Below, in pieces: positions 8,716-17,217 of a stretch of DNA of 64,000 nucleotides. Each line of letters opens with the position of its first letter. Within the stretch, counting starts at the first letter, position 1. Source of the stretch: Myxococcus stipitatus DSM 14675 (lineage in GTDB: Bacteria; Myxococcota; Myxococcia; Myxococcales; Myxococcaceae); assembly GCF_000331735.1 (NCBI RefSeq), contig NC_020126.1:7319501-7383500 (forward strand), in the 5' to 3' direction. The position numbers were made by a program, and so were the translations under genes. The notes beneath the pieces are model-generated. The model was not told the origin of the DNA and did no database searches. It worked only from the letters and a program-made list of their open reading frames with translations.

Positions 8716-9594
8716 TCAGGGCGCGCGGCCGAGCATCGTCGCGTCGGGGCGATGGACCTCGAAGAGGCTCACCCCGGTGACCTTCCACTTCGCGTAGCGC
8801 GAGTTGCGCAGGAGGAAGGTCTCCAGGTCCTCGTCGACCACGCGGTTGTAGCCGCCGCGCGACGCGTGGCGCAGGTAGGTGCGGCCCTTGCGCTGCACCA
8901 CGAAGCCCAGGTGCGTCATGCGCGTGGCCTTGAAGGGAAGGTCCTCGCGCAGCACCACGAGGATGGTGCCCGAGGGGATGTCCCGCGCGTGGGCCTGCAC
9001 CCGCTCGAGCGGAATCATGTCGAACGTGTAGGTGCCCACCGGCTGCCGCGACTTGGGGAGCTGGAGCGACTGCGACGAGCGCGACTGCCACGTCGAGGCC
9101 GTCAGCGTCTTCGTCGCCTCCACCACGTCCGAGCCGCCCCACCGACGTGTCACATCGAGCAGGAAGCCCTTGCGGACGTTGTTGGGCAGCCACTGCGCCT
9201 CCATGAGGTGGTTGCGGTCCTCGTAGGTCGGCGACTGGGCGTAGCGGATGTGCTCGAGCAGCGGGGCGACCTCCGGCTCGGCTTGCGCCAGCCCCAGCGC
9301 CAGCGACTGCTCGACGAAGGTGAGGCAGTCCACCGCGTCCAGGCGGAAGGTCGGGTCCGGGTCCACGCCGGAGCCCTCGCCCAGGGGAGACAGGACATAG
9401 GGCGTGTTGACGAAGCGCTCGCTCATCGACAACAGCCGCTGCGGCAGCGGCGCGTCCGTGGACTCGGCCACCAGCGAGGAGAACGCACTCGCGTCCAGCC
9501 CGGCCCAGCCGTTGGCCCGCGTGGGCTGTCGCGCCGCCGCGAGGGGGGCCGCCTGCGTGAGGAGCGAGGCGGCCAGGACCACCGCCCACGTCAT
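8716..9594 (-). CDS. DUF1460 / N-acetylmuramoyl-L-alanine amidase-like secreted protein
   Basis: A 292-residue protein with an N-terminal signal peptide (VVLAASLLTQAAPLAAA). The core motif RLDAVDCLTFVEQSLAL near residue 85 carries the Cys of the NlpC/P60-like DUF1460 family (AmiA-like, Pfam 07313), and HLGFVVQRKGRTYLRHAS near residue 225 supplies the matching His. The upstream PYVLSPLGEGSGVDPDP segment is also typical. The family is thought to act on peptidoglycan in the periplasm. The start ATG (9594) overlaps the stop of the HEAT-repeat gene by 4 bases, so the two form a translationally coupled pair. Confidence 0.88.
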   Translation of the reverse strand: MTWAVVLAASLLTQAAPLAAARQPTRANGWAGLDASAFSSLVAESTDAPLPQRLLSMSERFVNTPYVLSPLGEGSGVDPDPTFRLDAVDCLTFVEQSLALGLAQAEPEVAPLLEHIRYAQSPTYEDRNHLMEAQWLPNNVRKGFLLDVTRRWGGSDVVEATKTLTASTWQSRSSQSLQLPKSRQPVGTYTFDMIPLERVQAHARDIPSGTILVVLREDLPFKATRMTHLGFVVQRKGRTYLRHASRGGYNRVVDEDLETFLLRNSRYAKWKVTGVSLFEVHRPDATMLGRAP

Positions 9595-10583
9595 TGCGCC
9601 ACGCCCGCCCTTCGCAGAATGGCCTTGCGGCGATCATCCTGGAGCTGGAGCGTCTCCAGCTCCTTCTCGTACGCCAGCTTCTCCTCGCCCTTCGCCTTCC
9701 ACGAGGCCAGCACCAGCCAGTCGAGCATGGACGCGTCGCCGCCCTGGAAGAGGACGCGCGCGGCGCCCGCGGCCAGCCCTCGGTCCTTGTCCTCCAGCAG
9801 CGGCTTGATGGCCACGCTCGACTTCTTCGCGGGGACACCCTCGAACAGCTCCAGCCCCTGCCGGCGCACGAAGCGGTCCTCCGCGCTCAGCAGCTTGTTG
9901 GCGAAGGCGAAGCCCTCCGGCGCGCCCAGGCGGCACAGGCCGCGCGCGGCCGCGAAGCGCGTGCTCTCCGAATCGCTGGTCAGGTACTCCTTGAGGGGCT
10001 TCACCTGCTTCTTGTCGCCACTCTCTCCCACGGCGGCGAGCATGGCGGCGCGGACCTCCAGCTCCTGCTCCGCCTTGGCGGCCGCCATCAGCGGCTTGCC
10101 CACCTTGGGATTGTGCGACGCCCCCAGCGCCTTGGCCGCGTCGCGGCGCACCCCGCTGCTCTTGTCGTTCAGCAGGGGGAGCAGCACCTGGACGTTGCGG
10201 CTGTTCAAGCGCGCCAGGCCCTGCGCGGCGTACATGCGCACGGTGCTGTCGCCGTCGCCCGCCAGGCGGACCAGGGCGGGCTCCGCGGCGCGCGTGTCGA
10301 GCCCCGCGAGCACGGCCACGAGGTTGCGGCGGACCCTGTCCTCCAGCACGCGACGCAGGGCGTCGGTGATGACGTCGGCGGCGTGGGGCTCCTCACCCAG
10401 GTAGCGCAGGCGGGAGACGGCCGCGGGGACGGCGCCCCCCTGGATGACCGCCTGGATGGCGCGCTCCGAATCATTGCGGCGCTCGGTCCGCTTCGCGGCG
10501 GAGCCTTGCGCGGCCAGGGCCACGGGGGACAGGAGCAGGGTGACCAGCAGCAGGATGCGGGCGGGCAGGACGGACGGGAGCAC
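9591..10583 (-). CDS. HEAT-repeat protein, exported
   Basis: About 330 residues of HEAT-type helical repeats (VRRDAAKALGA, VRMYAAQGLARL, TRFAAARGLCRLGA and several more), forming a superhelical binding scaffold. I chose GTG 10583 because it gives a signal peptide (ARILLLVTLLLSPVALA), so the protein is probably periplasmic; no good Shine-Dalgarno sequence is visible, and the start is less certain than the frame. HEAT proteins bind other proteins; nothing shows a catalytic site. Its coupled partner is the DUF1460 protein, so the pair may work together on the cell wall (inference). Confidence 0.8.
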   Translation of the reverse strand: MLPSVLPARILLLVTLLLSPVALAAQGSAAKRTERRNDSERAIQAVIQGGAVPAAVSRLRYLGEEPHAADVITDALRRVLEDRVRRNLVAVLAGLDTRAAEPALVRLAGDGDSTVRMYAAQGLARLNSRNVQVLLPLLNDKSSGVRRDAAKALGASHNPKVGKPLMAAAKAEQELEVRAAMLAAVGESGDKKQVKPLKEYLTSDSESTRFAAARGLCRLGAPEGFAFANKLLSAEDRFVRRQGLELFEGVPAKKSSVAIKPLLEDKDRGLAAGAARVLFQGGDASMLDWLVLASWKAKGEEKLAYEKELETLQLQDDRRKAILRRAGVAQ

Positions 10584-10669
10584 GGGAGTCGGACCATGGC
10601 AAGGAGGGGGGCCGCCGTCAAAGTTCCGGGGTGGGCCGGGCCTCCTGTGACAGAGGGTCTGCCCGATTC

Positions 10670-10698
10670 TTGACCCCCCAAGAGGCGATTGATACGAC
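10670..10698 (+). promoter_or_regulatory. Candidate sigma-70 promoter for the DUF4398/OmpA operon
   Basis: TTGACC at 10670-10675 and TACGAC at 10693-10698 are separated by 17 bases, about 35 bases before the start codon at 10734. The -35 element matches the consensus at five of six positions; the -10 element is weak, as is common in myxobacteria. Confidence 0.4.
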
Positions 10699-10733
10699 CG
10701 ATGCGTCTTTTCCTCCTCTAGAGGCGCCACCCT

Positions 10734-11051
10734 ATGAAGAAGCTGACGGTGCTGGTGGCAGTGGCGGGGGCGCTCGCCGCGTGCGGCCCCGTGAAGTCCA
10801 CCGCGAACATCCTGGACGCGGAGGTCCAGATTCAGGCCGCGCGCACGGCCGGGGCCGACAAGCTGGCCCCGTACGAGTGGACCGCCGCCAATCTGTATCT
10901 GTCGAAGGCGCGCGAGGAGGTCGGCTACTCCGACTACCAAGCGGGCGTCGACTTCGCGGTGAAGGCCTCCCGCTTCGCCAACGAAGCACGTGAGAAGGCC
11001 ATGTCCGAGGCGGGCAGCGCCGACACCAGCGAGCGGAGCCCGAACCCGTGA
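10734..11051 (+). CDS. DUF4398 lipoprotein
   Basis: A 105-residue lipoprotein: MKK start, hydrophobic helix and lipobox LAAC with the lipidated Cys at residue 17. The mature part (AEVQIQAARTAGADKLAPYEW...A.LYLSKAREEVGYSDY) is the DUF4398 signature, a helical hairpin found in envelope lipoproteins next to OmpA-like proteins. The stop overlaps the GTG of the OmpA-family gene (GTGA), so they are one transcript. It likely sits at the inner leaflet of the outer membrane and cooperates with the next protein in anchoring the envelope to peptidoglycan (inference). Confidence 0.85.
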   Translation: MKKLTVLVAVAGALAACGPVKSTANILDAEVQIQAARTAGADKLAPYEWTAANLYLSKAREEVGYSDYQAGVDFAVKASRFANEAREKAMSEAGSADTSERSPNP

Positions 11052-12484
11052 CGCACCGAGCGCTCCCGATGACGCGTCCTTCCCTTGCAGCGTTGCTGAC
11101 GTTCCTCCTCGCCGCGGGCTGTGTGAGCGGCAGCAAGATTCGCGCGGACACCCAGGTGCTCGCGGCCGACGTCGAGCGGGCCCGCCGCAGCGGTGCCTTG
11201 CGCTGCGCCCCGGTGGAGCTGGCCACGGCGGAGGCCCACCTCGACTTCGCCAAGGGTGAGCTGAGCCAGGGCAACAGCGGGCGCGCCGCCTCGCACGTCC
11301 GCACGGCCGACGACGCGGTGGACCGCGCGCTGGCGATGTCGAAGAGCTGTGGCCCGCGCCAGGTGATGGTGCGCGAGCGCCCGGAGCCCCAGCAGCCTCA
11401 GACGCCCGTGGCCACGAAGGAGACCCCGCAGCAGCAGGTGGTGGTCCGCATCGAGGAGACGGACAACGACGGCGACGGCGTGTTGGACAAGGACGACCCG
11501 TGTCCGGACCAGGCCGAGGACAAGGACGGCTTCCAGGACCAGGACGGCTGCCCGGACCCGGACAACGACAACGACGGGGTGCTCGACGCCAACGACAAGT
11601 GCCCGCAGGACGCGGGCGTGGCGGAGAACCAGGGCTGCCCGGCGGAGGCGCCCAAGGACCGTGACGGCGACGGCGTCTTCGACAACGCGGACAAGTGCCC
11701 GGACCAGCCCGAGGACAAGGACGGCTTCCAGGACGAGGACGGCTGCCCGGAGCTGGACAACGACAACGACGGCATCGTCGACACCGCGGACAAGTGCCCC
11801 AACGAGACGGGCTCCATGCAGAACATGGGGTGCCCGGACAAGGACGGGGACGGCGTCAACGACGGTCAGGACAAGTGCATCGACGAGCCGGAGGACAAGG
11901 ACGGCTTCCAGGACGAGGACGGTTGCCCGGACCTGGACAACGACGCGGACGGTCTGGCGGATGCGCAGGACAAGTGCCCGAACGAAGCGGGCCCGCCGGA
12001 GAACAGCGGGTGCGCGGACAAGGACACGGACAACGACGGCGTGGTGGACCGCCTCGATGCGTGCGTGAGCGACCCGGGCACGAAGGAAGAGCGCGGCTGC
12101 CCGAAGCAGTACAAGAACGTCGTCATCAAGAAGGACCGCATCGAGATCAAGAAGCAGATTCTCTTCGGGTCCGGCTCCGCGAAGATCATCGGCAAGCAGA
12201 GCACCGCCATCCTCGAGGACGTGGCGCAGGCGCTGCGCGATGCCCCGTGGATCCACAAGCTGCGCATCGAGGGTCACACCGACTCGATGGGCAAGGATGA
12301 GACGAACCTGAAGCTGTCGCAGAAGCGGGCCGACGCGGTGATGGCCCAGTTGCTGCGGCGGGGCATCGACCCGGGTCGGATGGAGGCGGTGGGCTACGGA
12401 GAGACGCGCCCCATCGCGCCGAACACGACCAAGGCGGGCCGCGCGCAGAACCGGCGCACGGAGTTCAACGTCGTCCAGCAGTAG
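11048..12484 (+). CDS. OmpA-family lipoprotein with thrombospondin type 3 repeats
   Basis: A 478-residue protein. The signal ends in the lipobox LLAAGC. A DUF4398-like helical region follows (VELATAEAHLDFAKGELSQG), then about 200 residues of Asp-rich calcium-binding type 3 repeats (DNDGDGVLDKDDPCPD, DRDGDGVFDNADKCPD, DKDGDGVNDGQDKC and others) and, from about residue 365, an OmpA peptidoglycan-binding domain with IEGHTDSMGKDETNLKLSQK and RRTEFNV. GTG 11048 overlaps the upstream stop; ATG 11069 is an equally possible start with the same signal peptide. The protein probably links the outer membrane to the cell wall across a rigid, calcium-dependent spacer. Confidence 0.92.
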   Translation: MTHRALPMTRPSLAALLTFLLAAGCVSGSKIRADTQVLAADVERARRSGALRCAPVELATAEAHLDFAKGELSQGNSGRAASHVRTADDAVDRALAMSKSCGPRQVMVRERPEPQQPQTPVATKETPQQQVVVRIEETDNDGDGVLDKDDPCPDQAEDKDGFQDQDGCPDPDNDNDGVLDANDKCPQDAGVAENQGCPAEAPKDRDGDGVFDNADKCPDQPEDKDGFQDEDGCPELDNDNDGIVDTADKCPNETGSMQNMGCPDKDGDGVNDGQDKCIDEPEDKDGFQDEDGCPDLDNDADGLADAQDKCPNEAGPPENSGCADKDTDNDGVVDRLDACVSDPGTKEERGCPKQYKNVVIKKDRIEIKKQILFGSGSAKIIGKQSTAILEDVAQALRDAPWIHKLRIEGHTDSMGKDETNLKLSQKRADAVMAQLLRRGIDPGRMEAVGYGETRPIAPNTTKAGRAQNRRTEFNVVQQ

Positions 12485-12494
12485 CGCTCCCCTG

Positions 12495-12570
12495 CCCTGG
12501 CCCCCGAGGCCAGGGCCCGAGGAGAATCGGCGCCTCCCGGGCACTCGTCCCGAGGAGGCGCTCGCATTTT
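12495..12570 (+). terminator. Double hairpin terminator after the OmpA-family gene
   Basis: CCCTGGCC/GGCCAGGG (12495-12515, 8 pairs) is followed by a longer stem, GCGCCTCC-CGGG paired with CCCG-A-GGAGGCGC at 12530-12561, and then TCGCATTTT. The second hairpin is a convincing intrinsic terminator. Confidence 0.75.
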
Positions 12571-12658
12571 CAGGGCACGGACGGGTGGCAGGCGGACAGC
12601 GCGACGGAGGGGCCCTCCGTCAGGGTGGAATCAGACAGCCCCAGCCCGTGTCCCGGCC

Positions 12659-13684
12659 TCAGTCGTCCTTGAGCAGCTCGTGGAGGACCTCGGTGGCGTA
12701 CGAGCCCCGAGGCAGCTCGAAGGTGAGCCACAGGTCCTCGCCATCCGGAGTCAGCTCGGGCGAGCCCAGGCGCACGCGGTAGGGCCTGCGCCCTCCCTCC
12801 GTCTCGCCACCGCCGCGCTTGAAGTCATCCAGCGTGACACCCTCGCCCACGAGCAGCCGGGCCTCGACTTCGGCCACCTCGCCCCCCGCCGCCGTCATCT
12901 TGGGGCCGAACAGCGGCCCCGCGGGACTCACCTCGAAGGAAGCCACGCGAGGCCCGTCCACCTCCGGCGCCTCGCACACGAACAGGCCGCCCGTCTCTTC
13001 CTTGCGCAACACGTCGCCCAGGAGCGCGGTGGACAGCGTGCCCGCGCGCACCCGGTCCGCGAGGGCCCGGTTGAAGATGCGCGACTGGAAAGCAGAGAGG
13101 TACAGCTTGCGCTGGAACCGCTCCGGCCGCTTCGGCAGCCGCTGTCCCAGCACGAGCATCCGGCCCAGGTCCGCGTTGTCGCCCGCGCGGCCGAAGCGCT
13201 GCTCACCGAAGTAGTTGGGAACCCCGCTCGCGGACAGGCGGGAGAACGTCTCTCGCGCGGCGCCCACGTCACGCACGCCTCGCAGGCGCAGCCGGAAACG
13301 GTTGCCGCGCAGGTGGCCCGTCCGCAGCTTGTTGCCGTGCCGCTTGGCCCACAGCACCTGCACGCCCTCCAGCGAGAAGTCGCCCAGCTTCGGCTCGCCG
13401 CGCGCGGGCACCGACAGGAGCTGACGCGTGACGGCCTGCCGGTCCTTCATGCCCGCGACGCCCACGTCGTCCTCGGACACGCCCAGCGCGGCGGACAGCG
13501 CGCGAACGACCTCACGCGTGTCGCGGCCTCGCTTCTCCACCCAGAGGTAGAGGTGCTCACCCTCGCCCGACGGGAGGTAGGCCGGAATCTCCTCGACCTC
13601 GAAGTCCTCGGGGACCAGCTTGAAGGCCCCCCCACACCCCGGCACATCCGCCGTCAACCTCGGCCACTCTGAATCCGTCGTCAC
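12659..13684 (-). CDS. truD: tRNA pseudouridine(13) synthase TruD
   Basis: A 341-residue enzyme that isomerises U13 of certain tRNAs to pseudouridine. The catalytic Asp lies in GMKDRQA near residue 80; FKLVPEDFEVEEIP at the N-terminus, GNRFRLRLRGV and NYFGEQRFGR near residue 155 are hallmark TruD motifs, the last in the insertion domain region. Length is normal. The start ATG overlaps the stop of the DUF4388 gene by 4 bases, so it is the last cistron of a three-gene minus-strand operon with a DsbA-like lipoprotein. That company is unusual for a tRNA-modification gene. Confidence 0.95.
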   Translation of the reverse strand: MTTDSEWPRLTADVPGCGGAFKLVPEDFEVEEIPAYLPSGEGEHLYLWVEKRGRDTREVVRALSAALGVSEDDVGVAGMKDRQAVTRQLLSVPARGEPKLGDFSLEGVQVLWAKRHGNKLRTGHLRGNRFRLRLRGVRDVGAARETFSRLSASGVPNYFGEQRFGRAGDNADLGRMLVLGQRLPKRPERFQRKLYLSAFQSRIFNRALADRVRAGTLSTALLGDVLRKEETGGLFVCEAPEVDGPRVASFEVSPAGPLFGPKMTAAGGEVAEVEARLLVGEGVTLDDFKRGGGETEGGRRPYRVRLGSPELTPDGEDLWLTFELPRGSYATEVLHELLKDD

Positions 13685-15018
13685 GGCCCCTCGAGCGTCG
13701 CCAGGAGCTCCTTCACACGGCGGGCGAGGTCCTCGTCCGCGCGCGACTCCAGGAGCTCACCGGCCTGGAACAACAGGAAGAACATCACGTCGCTCAGCGC
13801 CTGCTTGAAGGAGGCCATCGGCTCGCTTCCCAACTGGGCGCGATGCTGCTCGAAGGCCTCCATCAGCTTCGCCTCGGCCAGGCTGCCATCCGCCTGGAAG
13901 GCCAGGCCCTCCAGCACGGGGGACGACGACAAGCCCTGTCCGGCGAGCGCGGCGTTGGCGGCGGCGATGAACTCGCGGTCCATCCCCTGCTTGGCCACCT
14001 CGTCGCGAATCTCCCGGAAGATGAAGTTGAACACCCGCGCCACGGGGCGAGGGTCCACCGCCGGCACTCCACCCGCCGCGGCCTGTCCCGGCTCCGCCTC
14101 ACGGGGCTGCGCGGCCGTCAGCCCCACCGGCGTGGGCACAGGCCCCGCGGGCACGAGCAGCGGCTTGTCCGTCACGGAGGCGAAGCCCCCCTCGAGCAGC
14201 CGGTACACCACCTTGGTGATGTCGAACTCGGACAGCCGGGCGGCATGGCCCAGCTCGAGGATGGTGCGCCGGCCATCCAGCAGCCCCAGCACGCGGTCCT
14301 CGTCCTCCTCCAGCTTCCCGTCCGAGGCCCGCTTGCGCGCCACGTACAGCCGGCCGTGCGGGATGCGCTTCCGGAAGTGCGCCATCTCGTCAATCTTCCG
14401 GATGCTGTCCATCAGCAGGCTCTGCGTGGAGAGCTGGATGGAGTGGCTCGCCTTGTCGTCCACCGGCTGGTCGATGAGGAAGAAGCTCCCCTCCCGGCAC
14501 AACACGATGGCGTGGAAGATCTCGCTCACCTGATGGGTGACGCACTTGAAGAGGTCGTGCGCCTTCAGCAGGCCCTTCTCCACCAGGGCCCGGCCCACCT
14601 TGGACGGAGGCTGGCCTCGCAGCGCGGCTTCCACCTGCGCGCGGTCCACATAGCCCAGGCGCACGAGTACCTCGCCCAGCCTGTCGGACGGGTCATCCGA
14701 CGACGCGCCCCGCACCTCTCCATCGCGGAAGGTGACGGAGCGCTCTCCCGCCGGCGAGTGGACGCGGATGATGCCGCTCCACCGCGACTGGCTGAGGAAG
14801 GCCATCAGGTCCGACAGCGGGAAGCCCGCCGCGTCGCCGGAGAGCACCACGCGCGGCGCGGCGATGGCGCCGCCCTCGGAGGGGCCTCGTGAGAAGACCA
14901 GGAGGTCCGGGGACGTGGGCATCAGCGCGTACGTCCCCGAGCGCCCCGTCAATGGAGACGGGCTCTGGCGGTCCTCGGGGACGAGCTGCCCCGCGTCGAT
15001 GCGGAACCGTTGCGTCAT
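13681..15018 (-). CDS. DUF4388 domain protein
   Basis: A 445-residue cytoplasmic protein. Residues 60-190 form a DUF4388 domain (GFPLSDLMAFLSQSRWSGII, then DRLGEVLVRLGYVDRAQVEAAL), related to PatA N-terminal domains and found next to signalling modules in myxobacteria and cyanobacteria. A middle segment (VLGLLDGRRTILELGHAARL) looks like a winged-helix-type region and the C-terminal 120 residues are helical. No catalytic motif is visible. It starts 7 bases after the stop of the DsbA-like gene and ends overlapping truD. Regulatory or gliding-motility roles are known for some relatives, but nothing here shows which applies. Confidence 0.82.
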   Translation of the reverse strand: MTQRFRIDAGQLVPEDRQSPSPLTGRSGTYALMPTSPDLLVFSRGPSEGGAIAAPRVVLSGDAAGFPLSDLMAFLSQSRWSGIIRVHSPAGERSVTFRDGEVRGASSDDPSDRLGEVLVRLGYVDRAQVEAALRGQPPSKVGRALVEKGLLKAHDLFKCVTHQVSEIFHAIVLCREGSFFLIDQPVDDKASHSIQLSTQSLLMDSIRKIDEMAHFRKRIPHGRLYVARKRASDGKLEEDEDRVLGLLDGRRTILELGHAARLSEFDITKVVYRLLEGGFASVTDKPLLVPAGPVPTPVGLTAAQPREAEPGQAAAGGVPAVDPRPVARVFNFIFREIRDEVAKQGMDREFIAAANAALAGQGLSSSPVLEGLAFQADGSLAEAKLMEAFEQHRAQLGSEPMASFKQALSDVMFFLLFQAGELLESRADEDLARRVKELLATLEGP

Positions 15019-15025
15019 CGCCGCG

Positions 15026-16030
15026 TCAGTCGGCGGCCCAGGCGTTCTTGTTGGACTGCCACTCCAGCTCGTCCTCCAGGCTGTGCTGGAGCAGCTCCTC
15101 CTGGACGAAGCTCAGGTCGACCGAACGGCCGTTGAAGTACACCGACGGCGTGCCGCTGAGTCCGGCGGCGCGGCCCTGGGCGCGGAAGCCCTCCAGCTCC
15201 TGCTTGTACGCGTCCGACTTCAGCACCGCCGCCAGCTTGTCCCCGTCCAGGCCCAGCTTCTTGGCCAGGGCGGGAAGCGCCTCGGGCTTCAGGTTCTCCT
15301 GCTGCTCGAAGAGGGCGTCGTGCATCTGCCAGAACTTGCCCTGGTCCCGGGCCCACAGGGCGGCCTGCGCCGCGGGCACCGCGTTGACGTGCATGGACAG
15401 GGGGAACGGCAGGTAGCAGAAGCGCACCTGGGACGCGTTCTTCTTCGCGAAGCCCTCCAGGATGGGGCGGGCCTTGGCGCAGTACGGGCACTCGAAGTCG
15501 GAGAACTCCACCACCGTCACGGGGGCGGACGCGCTCCCCATGCACATGCGCTCGTCCACCTTGAACTGCGAGCGCTGCTCGCGGAACGAGCCGTAGTACT
15601 GCGACAGCTGGATGATGACCTCGGTGCCGGGACTGCCCTCGGACACCATGCGCGCGGCCACCCGAGCCATCCGCTTGGCGTGGCGGCAGCCAGTGTGCGA
15701 CTTCAAACAGGCGCCCAGGGTGTGCGGACAGCCGCAGTAGCAGAACTCGTCGCTGAGGACGGTGGCCAGCTCCCGCTTGGACGTCGAGGACAGCGAGGAG
15801 AAGTCCATGCCCGGGATGCCCGACAGGACCGCCGAGGGGTCCGACGCGGCGGCCGCGGGCTCCACGGGGGGAGGCGGCGCGGCCGGAGCCGGAGCCGGCG
15901 CGGGGGCCGGAGTCGAGGTGGGCGCGGAGCCCTCCGGGTTCTTGCAACCCCAGCCCGTCAGCGCGACGGCGGCCAGCAGGGGAATGACACGCTTCCAGCA
16001 GGAGAGGAGCACGCGGCGGGTCTTAGCCAC
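15026..16030 (-). CDS. DsbA-family thioredoxin-fold lipoprotein with extra Cys-rich domain
   Basis: A 334-residue exported protein. I chose GTG 16030 (GTG 16012 is possible); both precede the hydrophobic helix VIPLLAAVALTGWGC, which ends in a lipobox-like Cys. A Pro/Ala linker follows, then a domain with CYCGCPHTLGACL and a further HTGC near residues 100-120. The C-terminal DsbA/thioredoxin domain carries the active site FECPYCAK near residue 180 and the cis-Pro loop GLSGTPSVYFNGR. It probably forms or shuffles disulfides in the envelope. The Cys-rich N-terminal domain is not part of classical DsbA and may be a substrate-binding or redox-relay module. First gene of the operon with DUF4388 and truD. 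Confidence 0.85.
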   Translation of the reverse strand: MAKTRRVLLSCWKRVIPLLAAVALTGWGCKNPEGSAPTSTPAPAPAPAPAAPPPPVEPAAAASDPSAVLSGIPGMDFSSLSSTSKRELATVLSDEFCYCGCPHTLGACLKSHTGCRHAKRMARVAARMVSEGSPGTEVIIQLSQYYGSFREQRSQFKVDERMCMGSASAPVTVVEFSDFECPYCAKARPILEGFAKKNASQVRFCYLPFPLSMHVNAVPAAQAALWARDQGKFWQMHDALFEQQENLKPEALPALAKKLGLDGDKLAAVLKSDAYKQELEGFRAQGRAAGLSGTPSVYFNGRSVDLSFVQEELLQHSLEDELEWQSNKNAWAAD

Positions 16031-16085
16031 GCGCGCGGGGCTTGTAAAGCAACGCAAGCCTTGGCAAGGGGGGCATTCTCCCCTC

Positions 16086-17147
16086 ATGCCCAGAGTCCTG
16101 CTCCTCCACACCGGTGGCACCTTGGGGATGGCCGGTGGCCGTCCCTCCGCGCTGCGCCCCGCCGCCTTCTTCAAGACGCTCAAGGCCCGTGTGCCGGAGC
16201 TCTTCCAGCTCGCCGACATCGAGCTGCAGCTGTTCAGCAACCTGGACAGCTCGGAGATGCAGCCGGAGCTGTGGCAGCGCATGGCCACCCACCTCCACCA
16301 ACAGCTCCCCCACTTCGACGGGGCCGTGGTGACCCATGGCACGGACACGCTCGCCTACACGGCCAGCGCGCTGTCGCTCATGTTGCGCAACCCACCCTGC
16401 CCCGTGGTGCTGACGGGCTCGCAGCGGCCGCTGGGCGAGGTGCGCTCGGACGCGAGGCTCAACCTCATTGACGCGGTGCTCTCCGCGCTGGAGGGCCCGC
16501 GCGAGGTCACCATCTGCTTCGACTCGCACCTCTATCGAGGCAACCGGGCGCGCAAGGTGAAGGTGGCCGAGTACGACGCCTTCGACAGCCCCAACTGCCC
16601 CGTGCTGGGGACGCTGGGCGTGGACGCCACCTTCGAGCCGGGGCTGCGCGCCAAGGGGCCCTTCCGCCTGTTCGAGAAGCTGGATCCACGCGTCCTCCTC
16701 CTGAAGGTGTACCCGGGCCTGGACCCCGCCCTGCCCCTCCAACTGCTCCCCCACGTCCGGGGGCTGATTCTGGAGGCGTACGGGGCGGGCAACTTCCCCA
16801 TCGACCCGGAGCTGGGGCGCTCGTTCATGCCCCTCTTCACCCAGGCGCGAGAGCGGGGGGTGCCGGTGGTCGTCGTCAGCCAGGCGCACCGCAATGGGGT
16901 GGACCTCAGTCTCTACGAATCTGGGGCGGCGGCCCTGGCGCAGGGGGTCATGGGCGGCGCGGACATGACCCCGTCGGCGGCGCTGGTGAAGCTGATGCAG
17001 GGGCTGGCCTACCATCCCCGCTCCCCGGAGGCGCTCGCGCGGTTCATCCAGACGCCGGTCGCCGGGGAGCTGACCGTCGGACGGCCGACAGTCGAGCCTC
17101 CGGCGCGCGGCAAGCGCGGATCCACGCGGCGGACGAAGGCGGAATGA
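16086..17147 (+). CDS. L-asparaginase/glutaminase family enzyme
   Basis: A 353-residue enzyme that hydrolyses asparagine to aspartate and ammonia. The first catalytic Thr is in LLHTGGTLGM at the N-terminus and the second is in VTHGTDTLAYTA near residue 82; VVLTGSQRPLGEVRSDARLN is the adjoining family signature. There is no signal peptide, so it is probably a cytoplasmic type I-like enzyme. The last 30 residues are a basic Arg/Lys/Pro tail not usual for the family. ATG 16086 is the only start that leaves the first strand intact. It is transcribed away from the DsbA-like gene. Confidence 0.92.
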   Translation: MPRVLLLHTGGTLGMAGGRPSALRPAAFFKTLKARVPELFQLADIELQLFSNLDSSEMQPELWQRMATHLHQQLPHFDGAVVTHGTDTLAYTASALSLMLRNPPCPVVLTGSQRPLGEVRSDARLNLIDAVLSALEGPREVTICFDSHLYRGNRARKVKVAEYDAFDSPNCPVLGTLGVDATFEPGLRAKGPFRLFEKLDPRVLLLKVYPGLDPALPLQLLPHVRGLILEAYGAGNFPIDPELGRSFMPLFTQARERGVPVVVVSQAHRNGVDLSLYESGAAALAQGVMGGADMTPSAALVKLMQGLAYHPRSPEALARFIQTPVAGELTVGRPTVEPPARGKRGSTRRTKAE

Positions 17148-17217
17148 GGGTTCGTGGCGCGGAAGCCGGTTGCATGCTTGCCGCCATGAAAAAACGGCCC
17201 ATAAGATGGGTGGCGCG

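Noticed and set aside
17178..17207. A promoter with TTGCCG and TAAGAT before the FHA-GGDEF gene
   Set aside because: The predicted transcription start would fall almost on the start codon, and the -35 box matches poorly.
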